Assembly: GCF_003254055.1 (NCBI RefSeq)
Contig: NZ_QKZT01000003.1
Span: forward strand, 273,082-337,081
Origin: Algoriphagus chordae
GTDB taxonomy: Bacteria; Bacteroidota; Bacteroidia; Cytophagales; Cyclobacteriaceae
Direction: 5' to 3'
Length of the DNA: 64,000 nucleotides
Shown here: positions 45,281 through 54,423 of the stretch, one piece after another
Layout: each line of letters starts with the position of its first letter
Position numbering within the stretch: the stretch's first letter is position 1
Translations under genes and position numbers: made by a program
The notes under the pieces: generated by a model
What the model was told of the DNA's origin: nothing
Seen by the model: the letters and a program-made list of their open reading frames with translations, nothing else
The model's database searches: none

Positions 45281-45748
45281 ATGAAAATCAACTTATTTCC
45301 TGCCGTATTTCTTGTGCTACTGCTCCTTGGATGCAAAAATGAGGATGAAATCAACCCTGAAGTTTTGACACAGAATCAATGGCTGAGAGTCTATGAATAT
45401 TCAGATGCAGATCAACCCTATGATATAGTGTATTCTATTGATTTTAAGTCAGATGGTAAAGTTTATTCTGAGGTTTTTGTTAGAGATATGGAGACCAAGA
45501 ATGTGTTAGGGTTCCTGGAATATTACAATGGTACCTATCAAATAATTGAAAATAAAGTGACCGTATCAATTATAGAACATTTCATTAACATGGGTGGAAC
45601 GTTTTATTCGAACAAAGAGGGTCTAAGTTTACAGAATATAGAAAACCAATCCAGAGAATATCAACTTAGAAAAAATAATTCCGAACTTCATACACTTATG
45701 CCTCTCTATGCTAGTTCTTTGGGCATTATTTACAAAAGAATTGATTAA
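45281..45748 (+). CDS. Lipocalin-like lipoprotein, paralog 3 of a tandem trio
   Basis: The protein is 155 residues from the ATG at 45281 (an upstream in-frame extension overlaps the previous gene and is unlikely). It is a lipoprotein (lipobox LLGC) with the same layout as the two genes before it (FKSDGKVYSEVFVRDMETKNVLGFLEYYNGTYQI corresponds to DGTIKG...GYQSVFSGSYTI). The C-terminal cysteine pair is missing, so this copy has drifted further. It begins 7 bases after the stop of the second paralog and ends before a strong terminator. Confidence 0.7.
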   Translation: MKINLFPAVFLVLLLLGCKNEDEINPEVLTQNQWLRVYEYSDADQPYDIVYSIDFKSDGKVYSEVFVRDMETKNVLGFLEYYNGTYQIIENKVTVSIIEHFINMGGTFYSNKEGLSLQNIENQSREYQLRKNNSELHTLMPLYASSLGIIYKRID

Positions 45749-45771
45749 CAGGTGATTTGTATTTATTTATT

Positions 45772-45809
45772 AAAAAGGGCTGAATTCCAGTATGAATTCA
45801 GCCCTTTTT
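45772..45809. terminator. Bidirectional terminator after the lipoprotein trio
   Basis: A perfect AAAAAGGGCTGAATTC / GAATTCAGCCCTTTTT stem with a six-base loop lies between convergent genes, with T or A runs on both sides. Confidence 0.9.
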
Positions 45810-45834
45810 AGTTGGTTTAGTTTTGGCACTCAGA

Positions 45835-46083
45835 TCAATTTTCCTGAGGGATATTCACAAGCAGAGCGATCAAGTCTTTTGGTGTGTGAACCATCCCTAA
45901 TTTTTCCTCTTGGAAAATGACTTGAAGTTGATATTCTAACTCGAATATCAGACCATTGATAAAAACCGGATCCATGTGCAATTGTTGGATGAAATCTGCA
46001 TTTTTCTGCGATCCAATTAGCGTGATGCCATAGGAGTGAAAGACCTCAATGGCTTTTTTTAGTAGAGTAAATTGTTGGTTCAT
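45835..46083 (-). CDS. Acyl-carrier-protein-like protein lacking the phosphopantetheine serine
   Basis: The 82-residue protein follows the acyl carrier fold pattern: helix 1 in NQQFTLLKKAIEVFHSYGI, a loop, then ADFIQQLHMDPVFINGLIFELEYQLQV, and a last helix TPKDLIALLVNI. In a true ACP the second helix begins with Asp-Ser-Leu, where Ser carries phosphopantetheine. Here Asp38 is followed by Pro39, so modification is not expected. It could be a structural or regulatory ACP relative. No fatty-acid or polyketide gene is beside it. Confidence 0.6.
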   Translation of the reverse strand: MNQQFTLLKKAIEVFHSYGITLIGSQKNADFIQQLHMDPVFINGLIFELEYQLQVIFQEEKLGMVHTPKDLIALLVNIPQEN

Positions 46084-46418
46084 AATTCTCTGGTTAAAAG
46101 TTAGTTTATCATCTTTTCAATTTGTTGGATTATAACACGATAAAGACAACGATAGAAAACATGAAAAAGGTTTTCAAATTGGCATTTGTTAACATTAATT
46201 AGAAAAGTGAATTTTCTCTTTAGATATGGATTTACGCTGAGCTAATGGAATTCATACCCCGAACCCTCATTACTTCTATCGTCGTGCTATTAGTCTGACA
46301 ACATATACGTAGCCAGAAATGAAATCGGATTAAATGGAGTTCATTCCTTGAAAAATAAGATGCTGTATGCAAAAAATGCTAATCGAAGCTGGAATCAAGC
46401 TTTCTTGTCTAGTAAGGA
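46084..46418. other. Intergenic region without a visible gene
   Basis: No gene found. Two related words TAATGGAATTCAT (about 46243) and AATGGAGTTCATTCC (about 46335) are the only repeats noted. Confidence 0.4.
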
Positions 46419-48302
46419 TTAGTCCTCTGCAGTAGCTTCCTTGATAGAATCACTGTCCCAAGTATGATCATTTACTGAGAACTTCCGCATCAATTCACCA
46501 GATAGCAGACTTTCCTGCATTTCAATTTGCTGTCGGCTTTTTGAAATATACTCATCTCTGTTGTTTTTGAATTTCACCAATACTTTCAGCGCATCTTCGT
46601 CATAATCCCGGAATTGCTTGGCCAGTCTGTGTACTGTGTGAGCTCTAAATCCTAGTTTTTTCAGGACATCTTCACCCATGCGAATAGATGTGTCGAGATG
46701 TTCTCTATAGATGTTTTTTACGCCCATTTCCATCAGTTCAAAAGCATCATATCTGTTTTTGGCACGAATCATCACTTCTAAATGTGGGAATTCTTCCTTG
46801 CAGAGCTCTACGAGTTTGATACTATAGTCTGTATTGTCAATGGCCGAAATCAGGATAGTAGCTTCACTTGCACCAGCAGAATGAAGCAGCTCAGCACGTG
46901 TTCCATCACCGAAATACACTTTGAAACCCATCTTCCTCAGGTATTCTACACGATCAGGATCCGAATCCAAGATGGTAGCTTCTACACCATTTGCTCTCAG
47001 GAATCTACCCAAAGTTGATCCAAAGTGCCCAAAACCCACCAGTATGACCTTGTTATGCTCATCGATATTATCCATCTCCTTTTCTATTGTCTCGCTAGAT
47101 TTATTGATCGCAGGAACGATGTATTTGTCGAAAACTACTATCAGAATCGGAGTAATAGTCATGCTCAAAGCTGTCACGGCCATCAAGGTGTCGGAAATGG
47201 ATTGGTCAAAAATCCCAAGCTGAAGCGCAAATGCGTAGGTGACAAAAGAGAATTCTCCAACCTGCGAAAGCCCGATAGCAAAACTGAGGTTACTCGCTAA
47301 TTTTAATTTCTTGGTTTTGCCTATTACTAGCAAAATAATTGTTTTCAATAAAATGATCCCAAGAGTCAGGGAGATGATGGTAGAGGCATTGTTGAAGATC
47401 AAGCTGAAATTGATCGTTGAGCCAACGGCCATAAAAAACAAACCGAGAAGCAAACCTTTAAATGGTTCTAAATCTGACTCAAGTGCATGCTTATAAGGAG
47501 AGTTGGCAAGGATAACTCCTGCTAGAAAAGCTCCTAAGGCTGGACTTAAACCAACGAGCTCCATCAAGAATGAGATTCCTACTACGATCAGTAGTGCAGA
47601 GGCTGTAAACAGTTCTCTTTGCCTCGTTTTGGCAACCCAGTTTAGCAGTGGGCCAAAGCCAAATCGTCCAAGGAGCACAACTATTCCTATGGCTGCGAAA
47701 ATTGATAGCGTCTGCGCCCATCCAGGAAGAGTATCGATCAGGCCATGCATGTCTGAAGCTTCAGCCGCTGGCGCAGCTTGTCCGAAAATCAGCAAAGGCA
47801 AAAGTGCGAGAATGGGGATCACGGCAATATCCTGCATAAGTAAAACGCCAAAAGACATCCTCCCAGTTGGAGTATTCATTTGGTTTTTTTCCTTAAGCGA
47901 CTGCAATACAATTGCAGTGGAAGACAATGCCATGGATAGGCCTATAGCTAGAGAAATTTGCCACTGCACATCGAGTAGTAGCCCGATTCCAAAAACCAAT
48001 ACTGATGTTGCCAGTACTTGTGTCAAACCTATTTTGACGATTAGCTGACGCATTTTCCATAGGTTTTTGGGCTCCAATTCCAAGCCAATCAGAAACAACA
48101 TCATGACCACCCCGAATTCGGTCGCATGCATGATATCTTGACCTTGGCCTTCATTAGTGATGAAGCCAAGTAAATATGGTCCGATAAGAATTCCAGCAAA
48201 TAAGTAGCCTAGGACAGAGCCCATTCCAAGCTTTTTGGCAATAGGCACACAAATTATCGCTGCCAAAATATATAAGATGGCATTTGCCAAAAATCCATTC
48301 AT
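46419..48302 (-). CDS. kefC: Kef-type monovalent cation:proton antiporter (CPA2)
   Basis: A 627-residue CPA2 membrane protein. The N-terminal twelve-or-more-helix exchanger has MALSSTAIVLQSL and GALLAGVILANS-type motifs (GAFLAGVILANSPYK), with the ion-pathway region AIGLSQVGEFSFV. A C-terminal RCK/TrkA-N domain begins at about residue 425 (VILVGFGHFGSTLGRFLRA) with the aspartate after the beta strand (ATILDSDP). It overlaps the start of the flavodoxin-like partner gene by four bases, the same pairing as KefC-KefF or KefB-KefG. Whether glutathione gates it is not shown; glutathione is rare in this phylum. Confidence 0.88.
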   Translation of the reverse strand: MNGFLANAILYILAAIICVPIAKKLGMGSVLGYLFAGILIGPYLLGFITNEGQGQDIMHATEFGVVMMLFLIGLELEPKNLWKMRQLIVKIGLTQVLATSVLVFGIGLLLDVQWQISLAIGLSMALSSTAIVLQSLKEKNQMNTPTGRMSFGVLLMQDIAVIPILALLPLLIFGQAAPAAEASDMHGLIDTLPGWAQTLSIFAAIGIVVLLGRFGFGPLLNWVAKTRQRELFTASALLIVVGISFLMELVGLSPALGAFLAGVILANSPYKHALESDLEPFKGLLLGLFFMAVGSTINFSLIFNNASTIISLTLGIILLKTIILLVIGKTKKLKLASNLSFAIGLSQVGEFSFVTYAFALQLGIFDQSISDTLMAVTALSMTITPILIVVFDKYIVPAINKSSETIEKEMDNIDEHNKVILVGFGHFGSTLGRFLRANGVEATILDSDPDRVEYLRKMGFKVYFGDGTRAELLHSAGASEATILISAIDNTDYSIKLVELCKEEFPHLEVMIRAKNRYDAFELMEMGVKNIYREHLDTSIRMGEDVLKKLGFRAHTVHRLAKQFRDYDEDALKVLVKFKNNRDEYISKSRQQIEMQESLLSGELMRKFSVNDHTWDSDSIKEATAED

Positions 48303-48874
48303 ATGTTCAAGTTTTGGGGCTTCTGAATACCTGCAATATCGTCCTCATCTCGTAGACTCAGTAGTAGGTTTTTGTAGGATTGTGCTTTTCGCAATAGATC
48401 CCATTCCGAAATTTTATGTGTGCCAGCAACGTGAAAAGGGGCTAGGTAATTCATTTGGCAGAGTCTGGCAGTTTGCTCAAAAGGCCGAAGAAAATCTTCG
48501 ATTTCGTAATTGTTCCGACCACTGTTTTGGTATGCTTCCTGGGAACCGCCAGTTGTGATTGTGTTGAGAATATGTTTTCCCTTTAAGTAAATACCTCCAG
48601 GGCCATAAGCCCAGGCAAATTCTAGGACTAAATCTATCCACTGCTTCATGAGTGGAGGACAGGAGTACCAATAAATAGGATGATGCCAGATGACTACTTC
48701 AGCCTCAAAAAGTGCCTCTTGCTCTTTCTGAATAGAAATATTGAAATCAGGATAGAGTTCATACAAATCTCTGATTTCAACGTTTTCCAGTCCTGTAATT
48801 GCTTGGATGAGAGCTTGATTGACTTTGGAATGTTCAAATTTTGGGTGAGCAAATAGAACGAGTACTTTACGCAT
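48299..48874 (-). CDS. kefF: NAD(P)H-dependent quinone oxidoreductase, KefF/KefG-like ancillary protein
   Basis: A 191-residue flavodoxin-fold protein with KVLVLFAHPKFEHSKVNQALI at the N-terminus, EVVIWHHPIYWYSCPPLMKQWIDLVL and FAWAYGPGGIYLKGKHIL, hallmarks of the KefF/KefG/MdaB-type oxidoreductases. It would bind the antiporter's RCK domain as in E. coli, where it activates potassium efflux. The gene is upstream of the antiporter gene and overlaps it (ATGA), which supports a functional pair. KefF and KefG cannot be separated by sequence alone. Confidence 0.85.
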   Translation of the reverse strand: MRKVLVLFAHPKFEHSKVNQALIQAITGLENVEIRDLYELYPDFNISIQKEQEALFEAEVVIWHHPIYWYSCPPLMKQWIDLVLEFAWAYGPGGIYLKGKHILNTITTGGSQEAYQNSGRNNYEIEDFLRPFEQTARLCQMNYLAPFHVAGTHKISEWDLLRKAQSYKNLLLSLRDEDDIAGIQKPQNLNI

Positions 48875-48885
48875 GAAATTAGGCT

Positions 48886-49320
48886 TTAGCCTTCAAAATT
48901 AATTTTTTTATGTGTGCCATCACAAAAGGGTTTGTTTTGGCTGGCGCCACATCTACAGAAGGCAGATACCTTACTTTGATTGGTGATATGACCATTAGGT
49001 AGTTTGACTTTGAGATTGCCATAGACCATGAGTGGACCATTTGGAATTGCCTCCACCAGTTGTTCTGCCATTACATCTCCAGTGCTTTTTTCTTTTTGCT
49101 CCGCAAAGTAATACCCCAAAGCAGCACTCGGGCATTTATCTATTTGCTTGACAATCGCCTCAGTACTTGCTCCATCAGCGTTGACCCATGGCCTACTTTC
49201 AAAGTTAAAGACCGTAGCAAGGCCAGCAATGCAATTTTTGGAATGAATGCATTTATGTGGCTCCCAAGTGATAGTGACTTCACCATTTGAGTATTCTTTG
49301 TGGATAGGATTGTCTGACAT
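48886..49320 (-). CDS. Divergent 4Fe-4S mono-cluster plus CDGSH iron-sulfur protein
   Basis: The 144-residue protein has two Fe-S parts. The N-terminal half (about 15-80) has KCIHSKNCIAGLATVFN and KCPSAALGYY, the Fer4_19 divergent ferredoxin type. The C-terminal half carries the CDGSH motif FCRCGASQNKPFCDGTH, ligating a redox-active or labile 2Fe-2S cluster. The pairing of both domains is typical of bacterial versions. Likely a redox or cluster-transfer protein; partners are unknown. It is upstream of the kef pair by 11 bases, so possibly in the same operon. Confidence 0.9.
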   Translation of the reverse strand: MSDNPIHKEYSNGEVTITWEPHKCIHSKNCIAGLATVFNFESRPWVNADGASTEAIVKQIDKCPSAALGYYFAEQKEKSTGDVMAEQLVEAIPNGPLMVYGNLKVKLPNGHITNQSKVSAFCRCGASQNKPFCDGTHKKINFEG

Positions 49321-49395
49321 GGCGTTTGTGAAATTGACCTTGTTTTAATATTACAAAATATTCAACGTTGAATTAGAATTATCTCTAAGAGATGT

Positions 49396-49431
49396 ACAAA
49401 AAAAGACCCAGTTAAAAACCGGGTCTTTTAC
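49396..49431 (-). terminator. Intrinsic terminator of the gene at 49504
   Basis: On the minus strand the stem AAAAGACCC / GGGTCTTTT is followed by a T run (TTTTTTT), 73 bases downstream of the gene's stop. Confidence 0.8.
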
Positions 49432-49503
49432 AACCAACAAACCATTATATGAAATCTTATCTAAGGTGGAATCAACTAAATTTTTGAACCTTGAAGTTTT
49501 AAG

Positions 49504-50088
49504 CTATAGATGACTTTCAAGTATTCTTTGCCATTTTTCAGCGATGCCTTTTTCTCCTGCCAAACTGGTAAAAAGCAGTCCATCGTAGATTTCTATAGTC
49601 TTGGGAGAATGCATCCTGTCTTTAAAGTGAAATTGTAATGCAAGGAAGTCGAGAATATAGCGCTTCTCTTTACCGACCTGAACAAAGCGGATTTTTTCTT
49701 GAATACTTACTTTGTGAACTTCATTCAGGTCAATAACGCTCTGCTCGGGATAAGTCCCAAAACGATGATAAACCACCTTTTTGAATTGGCTATCAAGACC
49801 TAGATGATAGTGGTTTCGCCAACGCTCATGTTGCGTGGGAATCACATTATTGGAAGTGGAAAATTCCTCGAAGGTAGTGAGGTTTTCACTACTTAACTTT
49901 CTATTTAAGCTCCAATCCACTTTATTTTCAGGGATTTCCAGAACTTCTGTAGCCGCATTTAACTGGATATTAGTTGCCTGGGTAAGATTCGAAACTGAAT
50001 CTTTAGAGAAGTCTTTGGTGGATGAATCTTGAGATAATGGAAATGCAAAAATAGCAACCAGCCAAATGACCCAGGAGAGGGAAATCAT
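49504..50088 (-). CDS. Secreted or membrane-anchored protein of unknown function
   Basis: The 194-residue protein starts with a hydrophobic segment (about residues 4-17) that could be a signal peptide. The next 50 residues are polar and low in structure (SSTKDFSKDSVSNLTQATN). The C-terminal half is globular, including KVVYHRFGTYPEQSVIDLNEVHKVSIQEKIRFVQVGKEKRYILDF. The beta-strand rich ending hints at a small pleckstrin-like or PH-type fold, but I do not recognise it. It is monocistronic with its own terminator. Confidence 0.6.
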   Translation of the reverse strand: MISLSWVIWLVAIFAFPLSQDSSTKDFSKDSVSNLTQATNIQLNAATEVLEIPENKVDWSLNRKLSSENLTTFEEFSTSNNVIPTQHERWRNHYHLGLDSQFKKVVYHRFGTYPEQSVIDLNEVHKVSIQEKIRFVQVGKEKRYILDFLALQFHFKDRMHSPKTIEIYDGLLFTSLAGEKGIAEKWQRILESHL

Positions 50089-50171
50089 TAAGATGGATAG
50101 TTGTTATTTCATTTTTTACACGTTAATCAATGTAAAGTATAATATTTCTAGAAGTCAAAAGAGAACGATTG

Positions 50172-51659
50172 TTATTTCTTCAAATTATAAATTTTGAGGG
50201 ATTTTAGATTTTCAGATATGGTCAGCGTTTTCCACGGACTAGTTGGGAAAAGGACAGAGGTCATTGCCAACTCACCGTCATTCACAAATAATTCTATAGA
50301 TGAGGCGTCCAGAAATATCCTGATTTCTTTGGCTTCCCAACTCATCGGAGCGGAATGCATGGCAGCAAATTCAGCATTAAAATCAGCCTTACCTGCATTT
50401 CTTCGGTCTATACTTACCAGACCATTTTCTTTTGAAATTACTACTGTTTCTTCAAGCTCATTAGAGAGGGTAATCGTAAAAGTGTTGTCAGTAACTCCAG
50501 CGGTTATTTCCACCGCTTCTGAAGGCAAAGTAGAATTTCCACCGCTGATTTTGTAATCATCTGCACGTAGCTTTTCTAGTTCTTTTGCTGGAGCCGATTT
50601 CAGCAATAAAGTCCCATCTACATCGAATAAACTTAATTCTCTCGGAACAGTCATCGCAGATCTCCAGGCTTTGGTAGGTACTTCATTTGCATAAAGCCAG
50701 TTGCTCATCCAGCCGATAAAAAGCGTTCTGTTTTGATCACTTGGCAGGTTACTCCAAGTCACACCAGCGTAATTGTCTGGCCCGTAGTCTAGCCAGCGAA
50801 GCATGGTGTCGTCGGGAGTGAATTGACCATTTTCGAAGTCACCGATGAAATATTGTGTGGCGGATCCTTTCTGAGGACCTCCAGGATTGATACTGACTAG
50901 CAAAACCCATTTATCTTCTCCTGAAGGTGTTTTGAAAGGAAGAAGATCAGGACATTCCCATACACCACCATGTGCTCCAATCGTCTCTCCAAACTCGCTC
51001 TGTAAAGTCCAATTCTTTAAATCCGGAGAGCTGTAGAAATTAATGTGATCGAGGACAGCCAAAGTCATTATCCATGATTTGGAACCATCAGGATTTGTGA
51101 TTTGAGAGACTTTAGGATCACGGAAGTCGCGAATTCCAGGATTGGGCAAGACAGGGTTTCCATCATATTTCTCCCAAGTCCTACCTTTATCCAGAGAAAA
51201 AGCTAGAGCTTGATACTGAAATGTATCTGAAGAAGTATTCGCTTCTTCAGCATTGTGATAGGTGAAGATAGCCACCATTGGAGGGTTTTCGGTCGTGCCC
51301 AATCCAGAGCTATTTTCAGTATCGAGCACTGCACTTCCAGAGAAAATATATCCTAGACTATCAGGGTAAAGAGCGATAGGCAGCGACTCCCAGTTTACCA
51401 AATCGGTAGAAACTGCATGTCCCCAGTGCATCGGTCCCCAGACGGTTGCGTCAGGATAATGCTGATAAAAGAGATGGTATTCTCCATCCAAGTAGATCAA
51501 GCCATTGGGGTCATTCATCCAGCCAGTTTCTGGTGTGAAATGATAAAGAGGTCTAAACTCCTCTGTGGAGCTGGATTCGAATGTGATTTCGGGATCAGTC
51601 TGACAGCTTGAAATCAAGAGAATGCAGAGAACGGAAAGTATGGAATTGCTAAGTTTCAT
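50172..51659 (-). CDS. GH32 family glycoside hydrolase (levanase / fructan hydrolase), lipoprotein
   Basis: A 495-residue exported enzyme with the lipobox SSCQ at about residue 19. The GH32 catalytic set is present: the nucleophile in WMNDPNG (about 46), FRDP (transition-state aspartate) and the acid/base in ECPDLL (about 237). A C-terminal beta-sandwich (VDRRNAGKAD..., SIELFVNDGELAMTS) completes the family. It cleaves beta-fructosides such as sucrose, inulin or levan. The downstream-oriented partner is the adjacent glycosyltransferase gene; no SusC/D pair is visible. Confidence 0.9.
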   Translation of the reverse strand: MKLSNSILSVLCILLISSCQTDPEITFESSSTEEFRPLYHFTPETGWMNDPNGLIYLDGEYHLFYQHYPDATVWGPMHWGHAVSTDLVNWESLPIALYPDSLGYIFSGSAVLDTENSSGLGTTENPPMVAIFTYHNAEEANTSSDTFQYQALAFSLDKGRTWEKYDGNPVLPNPGIRDFRDPKVSQITNPDGSKSWIMTLAVLDHINFYSSPDLKNWTLQSEFGETIGAHGGVWECPDLLPFKTPSGEDKWVLLVSINPGGPQKGSATQYFIGDFENGQFTPDDTMLRWLDYGPDNYAGVTWSNLPSDQNRTLFIGWMSNWLYANEVPTKAWRSAMTVPRELSLFDVDGTLLLKSAPAKELEKLRADDYKISGGNSTLPSEAVEITAGVTDNTFTITLSNELEETVVISKENGLVSIDRRNAGKADFNAEFAAMHSAPMSWEAKEIRIFLDASSIELFVNDGELAMTSVLFPTSPWKTLTISENLKSLKIYNLKK

Positions 51660-52946
51660 TTAATTGCTGTTAGGATTTGGATTCAAAACAAGATCAAGTA
51701 CCGTCTCTCGTTTCGCTTCTGTTTTGATTTGGTTGGATAGCTTCTTTGCATTTTCAGTATAAAACGGATTCGTCCAAAAGTCTATCAAAGCTATCTCAAA
51801 TTTGTCTTCATCCAAATCATGAATGCTTGTTCCTAGTGGGCCGACTTGTCGATTTTCTACGATTCTATTCCAAAAATACTGATCAATAATATGAGGAACG
51901 ATCATCTGTACACAGCCATGCGCTGCGCCTTGATGGGTGGTTCCAGATCCTCCATGGTGTATAATTCCGTAAAGCTGTGGCAGGATCCAGTCGTATGGAA
52001 TTTGATTCACATAGAAAATGGACTCATCAGAATTTTCTACCGGCTCCAGACCGCCCCAAGAAGTATTAACTATTGCGGGTATTTGGTGCTTTTGGAGTAA
52101 ATCAATGAGCGTTTGGGAATGTTCTTTTGGTTTGGTATTACTCATGGAGCCAAAGGTGAGCAGGATTGCTTTGGGGTATTTTGCTATCCATGCTTTTAAC
52201 TCTGGTGATGGGTGATATTGCTTGAGTTGATTTCTAAAATAATATCCAACGATCTTCGCAGATTCGGGCCAAATCGCAGGTCTAGGGAATAGGGAAGGAG
52301 AAATGGTGTAAATGGTTTGTAATTGATTCAATTCAAATTCCTTGATGGTTTTTGAGGTGATGAGTGTGGAGGGAAAATCCGAATAAAACTTCCCCATGAA
52401 TTTTTTCATAGAAAGACGTCTCAGGCCATTCACCAAATCATAAGATTTGAGATTCCACTTTGGGCTAAAAGGTTTCCACTTTCCCAAGCCTATATGTGGG
52501 AATTCAGAGGAAGGATGCGTCATGCATGGTATAGGCGTAAGTAAAGAAAACCGATCTGGATTTTCCATGGCAGCCAAATAGAAATACATACACTTTGCAT
52601 GAAATACAATTCTATCTGGTTTATGCGTACTAATTGCGCCTCGTTGTTGTGTGATGAGCGTATGTTGTAGGCTCATTGAGTTTTTGGCTAGCTTAAAATA
52701 GTTTATGAGTTGCTTCCATGCATTTCCGCCTCCTCCCATGATGTTTTTTCCGCTTTGGCTTTCCAGTAACTCTAAAAAACCTTTGTCGAAGCCGATGAAT
52801 TCGTACCCAAGTTGGGTCACAGATTCTCTAAATTGCTCTGGAAAGAGGCAAACGACTTGATGTCCTGCTTCTGAGAAAATCTCAGCCTGCGCTAAAAAAG
52901 GCTCGATATCTCCGCGCGATCCTAAGGAAGCAAACAGTGTTTTCAT
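51660..52946 (-). CDS. GT1-family glycosyltransferase (UDP-glucosyl/glucuronosyl type)
   Basis: The 428-residue protein has the N-terminal acceptor part (FASLGSRGDIEPFLAQAEIFSEAGHQVV) and the C-terminal donor-binding motif HHGGSGTTHQGAAHGCVQMIVPHIIDQYFWNRIVE, which match UDP-glycosyltransferases of the sterol or macrolide-glucosylating type. Acceptors in this phylum could be lipids, carotenoids or small metabolites, not identified here. The stop directly abuts the GH32 start (no gap), so the two may be one operon, although a functional link is not clear. Confidence 0.88.
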   Translation of the reverse strand: MKTLFASLGSRGDIEPFLAQAEIFSEAGHQVVCLFPEQFRESVTQLGYEFIGFDKGFLELLESQSGKNIMGGGGNAWKQLINYFKLAKNSMSLQHTLITQQRGAISTHKPDRIVFHAKCMYFYLAAMENPDRFSLLTPIPCMTHPSSEFPHIGLGKWKPFSPKWNLKSYDLVNGLRRLSMKKFMGKFYSDFPSTLITSKTIKEFELNQLQTIYTISPSLFPRPAIWPESAKIVGYYFRNQLKQYHPSPELKAWIAKYPKAILLTFGSMSNTKPKEHSQTLIDLLQKHQIPAIVNTSWGGLEPVENSDESIFYVNQIPYDWILPQLYGIIHHGGSGTTHQGAAHGCVQMIVPHIIDQYFWNRIVENRQVGPLGTSIHDLDEDKFEIALIDFWTNPFYTENAKKLSNQIKTEAKRETVLDLVLNPNPNSN

Positions 52947-53142
52947 TACTTATTTTTTTAATATTTACTCTTTATGTAGCTTTAAACCCTAATCTAATCT
53001 TAATTTTTAATCCATTCGATTAAGATGTGTATCAATTATTTCAAGCTGCTAAATCAGTGAGTGATTCTATTGCCTTGGAATTTGGATTCATTTTTGGAAA
53101 GTCAAGAGGGAATAATCTTTAAATTAATAAGACTAAAGTTAT

Positions 53143-54003
53143 ATGAAGGGAATTATTTTGGCCGGTGGGTCCGGAACGCGTTTGTATCCTTTGACTATTT
53201 CAGTGAGTAAGCAACTGATGCCAGTTTATGATAAGCCGATGATTTATTATCCGCTGTCGGTATTGATGATGGCAGGGATCAGGGAAGTTTTGATTATCAC
53301 TACTCCTGAGGATAGCGAGGCTTTTCAGCACCTGTTAGGAGATGGCACTCAAGTAGGCTGTTCTTTTGAATATGCGGTGCAGCCAAGTCCTGATGGTTTG
53401 GCGCAGGCTTTTATTATAGGGGAAAAATTCATCGGAAATGATAAAGTAGCCCTGATTCTTGGAGACAATATTTTCTATGGATCGGGATTGCATAAGACCT
53501 TACAGGCCTATACTGAAACCGATGGCGGAGTGGTATTTGCCTATCATGTGAAGGATCCTGAGCGATATGGTGTAGTGGAATTTGATGAGTCGAATAAGGC
53601 AATCAGTATTGAGGAGAAGCCAGAAAATCCTAAGTCAGATTTTGCTGTTCCGGGTTTGTACTTTTATGACAATAGGGTCGTTGAGATAGCTAAAAAAATA
53701 AAGCCTAGCCCAAGGGGAGAGCTGGAAATCACGGATATCAATAACGAATATTTGAAGCTAGGTGAATTGCAAGTAGCGATTCTGAATAGAGGTACTGCTT
53801 GGTTGGATACGGGTACTCACCAGTCCCTATTGCAAGCGGCACAGTTCGTGGAAGTAATCGAAGAGCGTCAAGGTTTGAAGATTGGCTGTATCGAAGAAAT
53901 CGCCTATAGAGCTGGCTTCATCGGTGAAGAGAAATTGCTTGAAGCTGCTGATAAACTAGGTAAAAGTGGATATGGAGTCTATCTGAGGAGGTTGATTAAA
54001 TAG
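53143..54003 (+). CDS. rfbA: Glucose-1-phosphate thymidylyltransferase
   Basis: It makes dTDP-glucose from glucose-1-phosphate and dTTP, the first step to dTDP-rhamnose and other deoxysugars. The 286-residue protein shows the nucleotidyltransferase signature [17 protein letters not shown] and substrate motifs [26 protein letters not shown] and [10 protein letters not shown]. No rfbB, rfbC or rfbD follows in this window, so the rest of the pathway lies elsewhere. The gene is monocistronic with a terminator 40 bases downstream. Confidence 0.95.
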   Translation: MKGIILAGGSGTRLYPLTISVSKQLMPVYDKPMIYYPLSVLMMAGIREVLIITTPEDSEAFQHLLGDGTQVGCSFEYAVQPSPDGLAQAFIIGEKFIGNDKVALILGDNIFYGSGLHKTLQAYTETDGGVVFAYHVKDPERYGVVEFDESNKAISIEEKPENPKSDFAVPGLYFYDNRVVEIAKKIKPSPRGELEITDINNEYLKLGELQVAILNRGTAWLDTGTHQSLLQAAQFVEVIEERQGLKIGCIEEIAYRAGFIGEEKLLEAADKLGKSGYGVYLRRLIK

Positions 54004-54041
54004 ATCTGAATTGCTCCTTTGTAATAGTAATAAAAAGTCAT

Positions 54042-54078
54042 GAAAAAGGACTTCATTGATCAAAATGAAGTCCTTTTT
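54042..54078. terminator. Bidirectional terminator after rfbA
   Basis: A perfect AAAAAGGACTTCATT / AATGAAGTCCTTTTT stem with a six-base loop lies between rfbA and the convergent higA gene. Confidence 0.9.
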
Positions 54079-54133
54079 TCTGCAATGCGCCTGGAATATT
54101 TTATTTTTTGGGAGTTAATTTGGGTCTCGAGAT

Positions 54134-54421
54134 TTAACCAATAGAGACATTTAAGCGTCTACCTAGTCCTATTTCAATAAGCTTGTAATAAGTCGAAAAT
54201 TGTATGTCACTTAATCCACGTTCAATACGTGAAATATAGCTTTTTTTTGTACCAGTTCGTACAGCCAGTTCTTCTTGCGTTAAATTTGCTTCTTTACGAG
54301 CCTCTTTCAACATTACTCCAAGTCTAAATGCAAGTGAGTCAGCATCATACTTATTTCTATTGGGAGTGCCCTTTGCACCATATTGCTGCTCTAATAAATC
54401 TTCAAATGTTATTGTTGTCAT
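54134..54421 (-). CDS. higA: HigA-type antitoxin (XRE helix-turn-helix)
   Basis: A 95-residue DNA-binding protein with an XRE HTH in the C-terminal half (ARKEANLTQEELAVRTGTKKSYISRIERG), preceded by a toxin-contacting segment LLEQQYGAKGTPNRNKYDADSLAF. The start is two bases after the stop of the upstream toxin gene, the reverse of the typical order but usual for HigBA. Confidence 0.85.
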   Translation of the reverse strand: MTTITFEDLLEQQYGAKGTPNRNKYDADSLAFRLGVMLKEARKEANLTQEELAVRTGTKKSYISRIERGLSDIQFSTYYKLIEIGLGRRLNVSIG

Positions 54422-54423
54422 TT

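Noticed and set aside
53143..54003. Complete dTDP-rhamnose cluster
   Set aside because: Only the first gene is present; no rfbB, rfbC or rfbD is seen in either direction.
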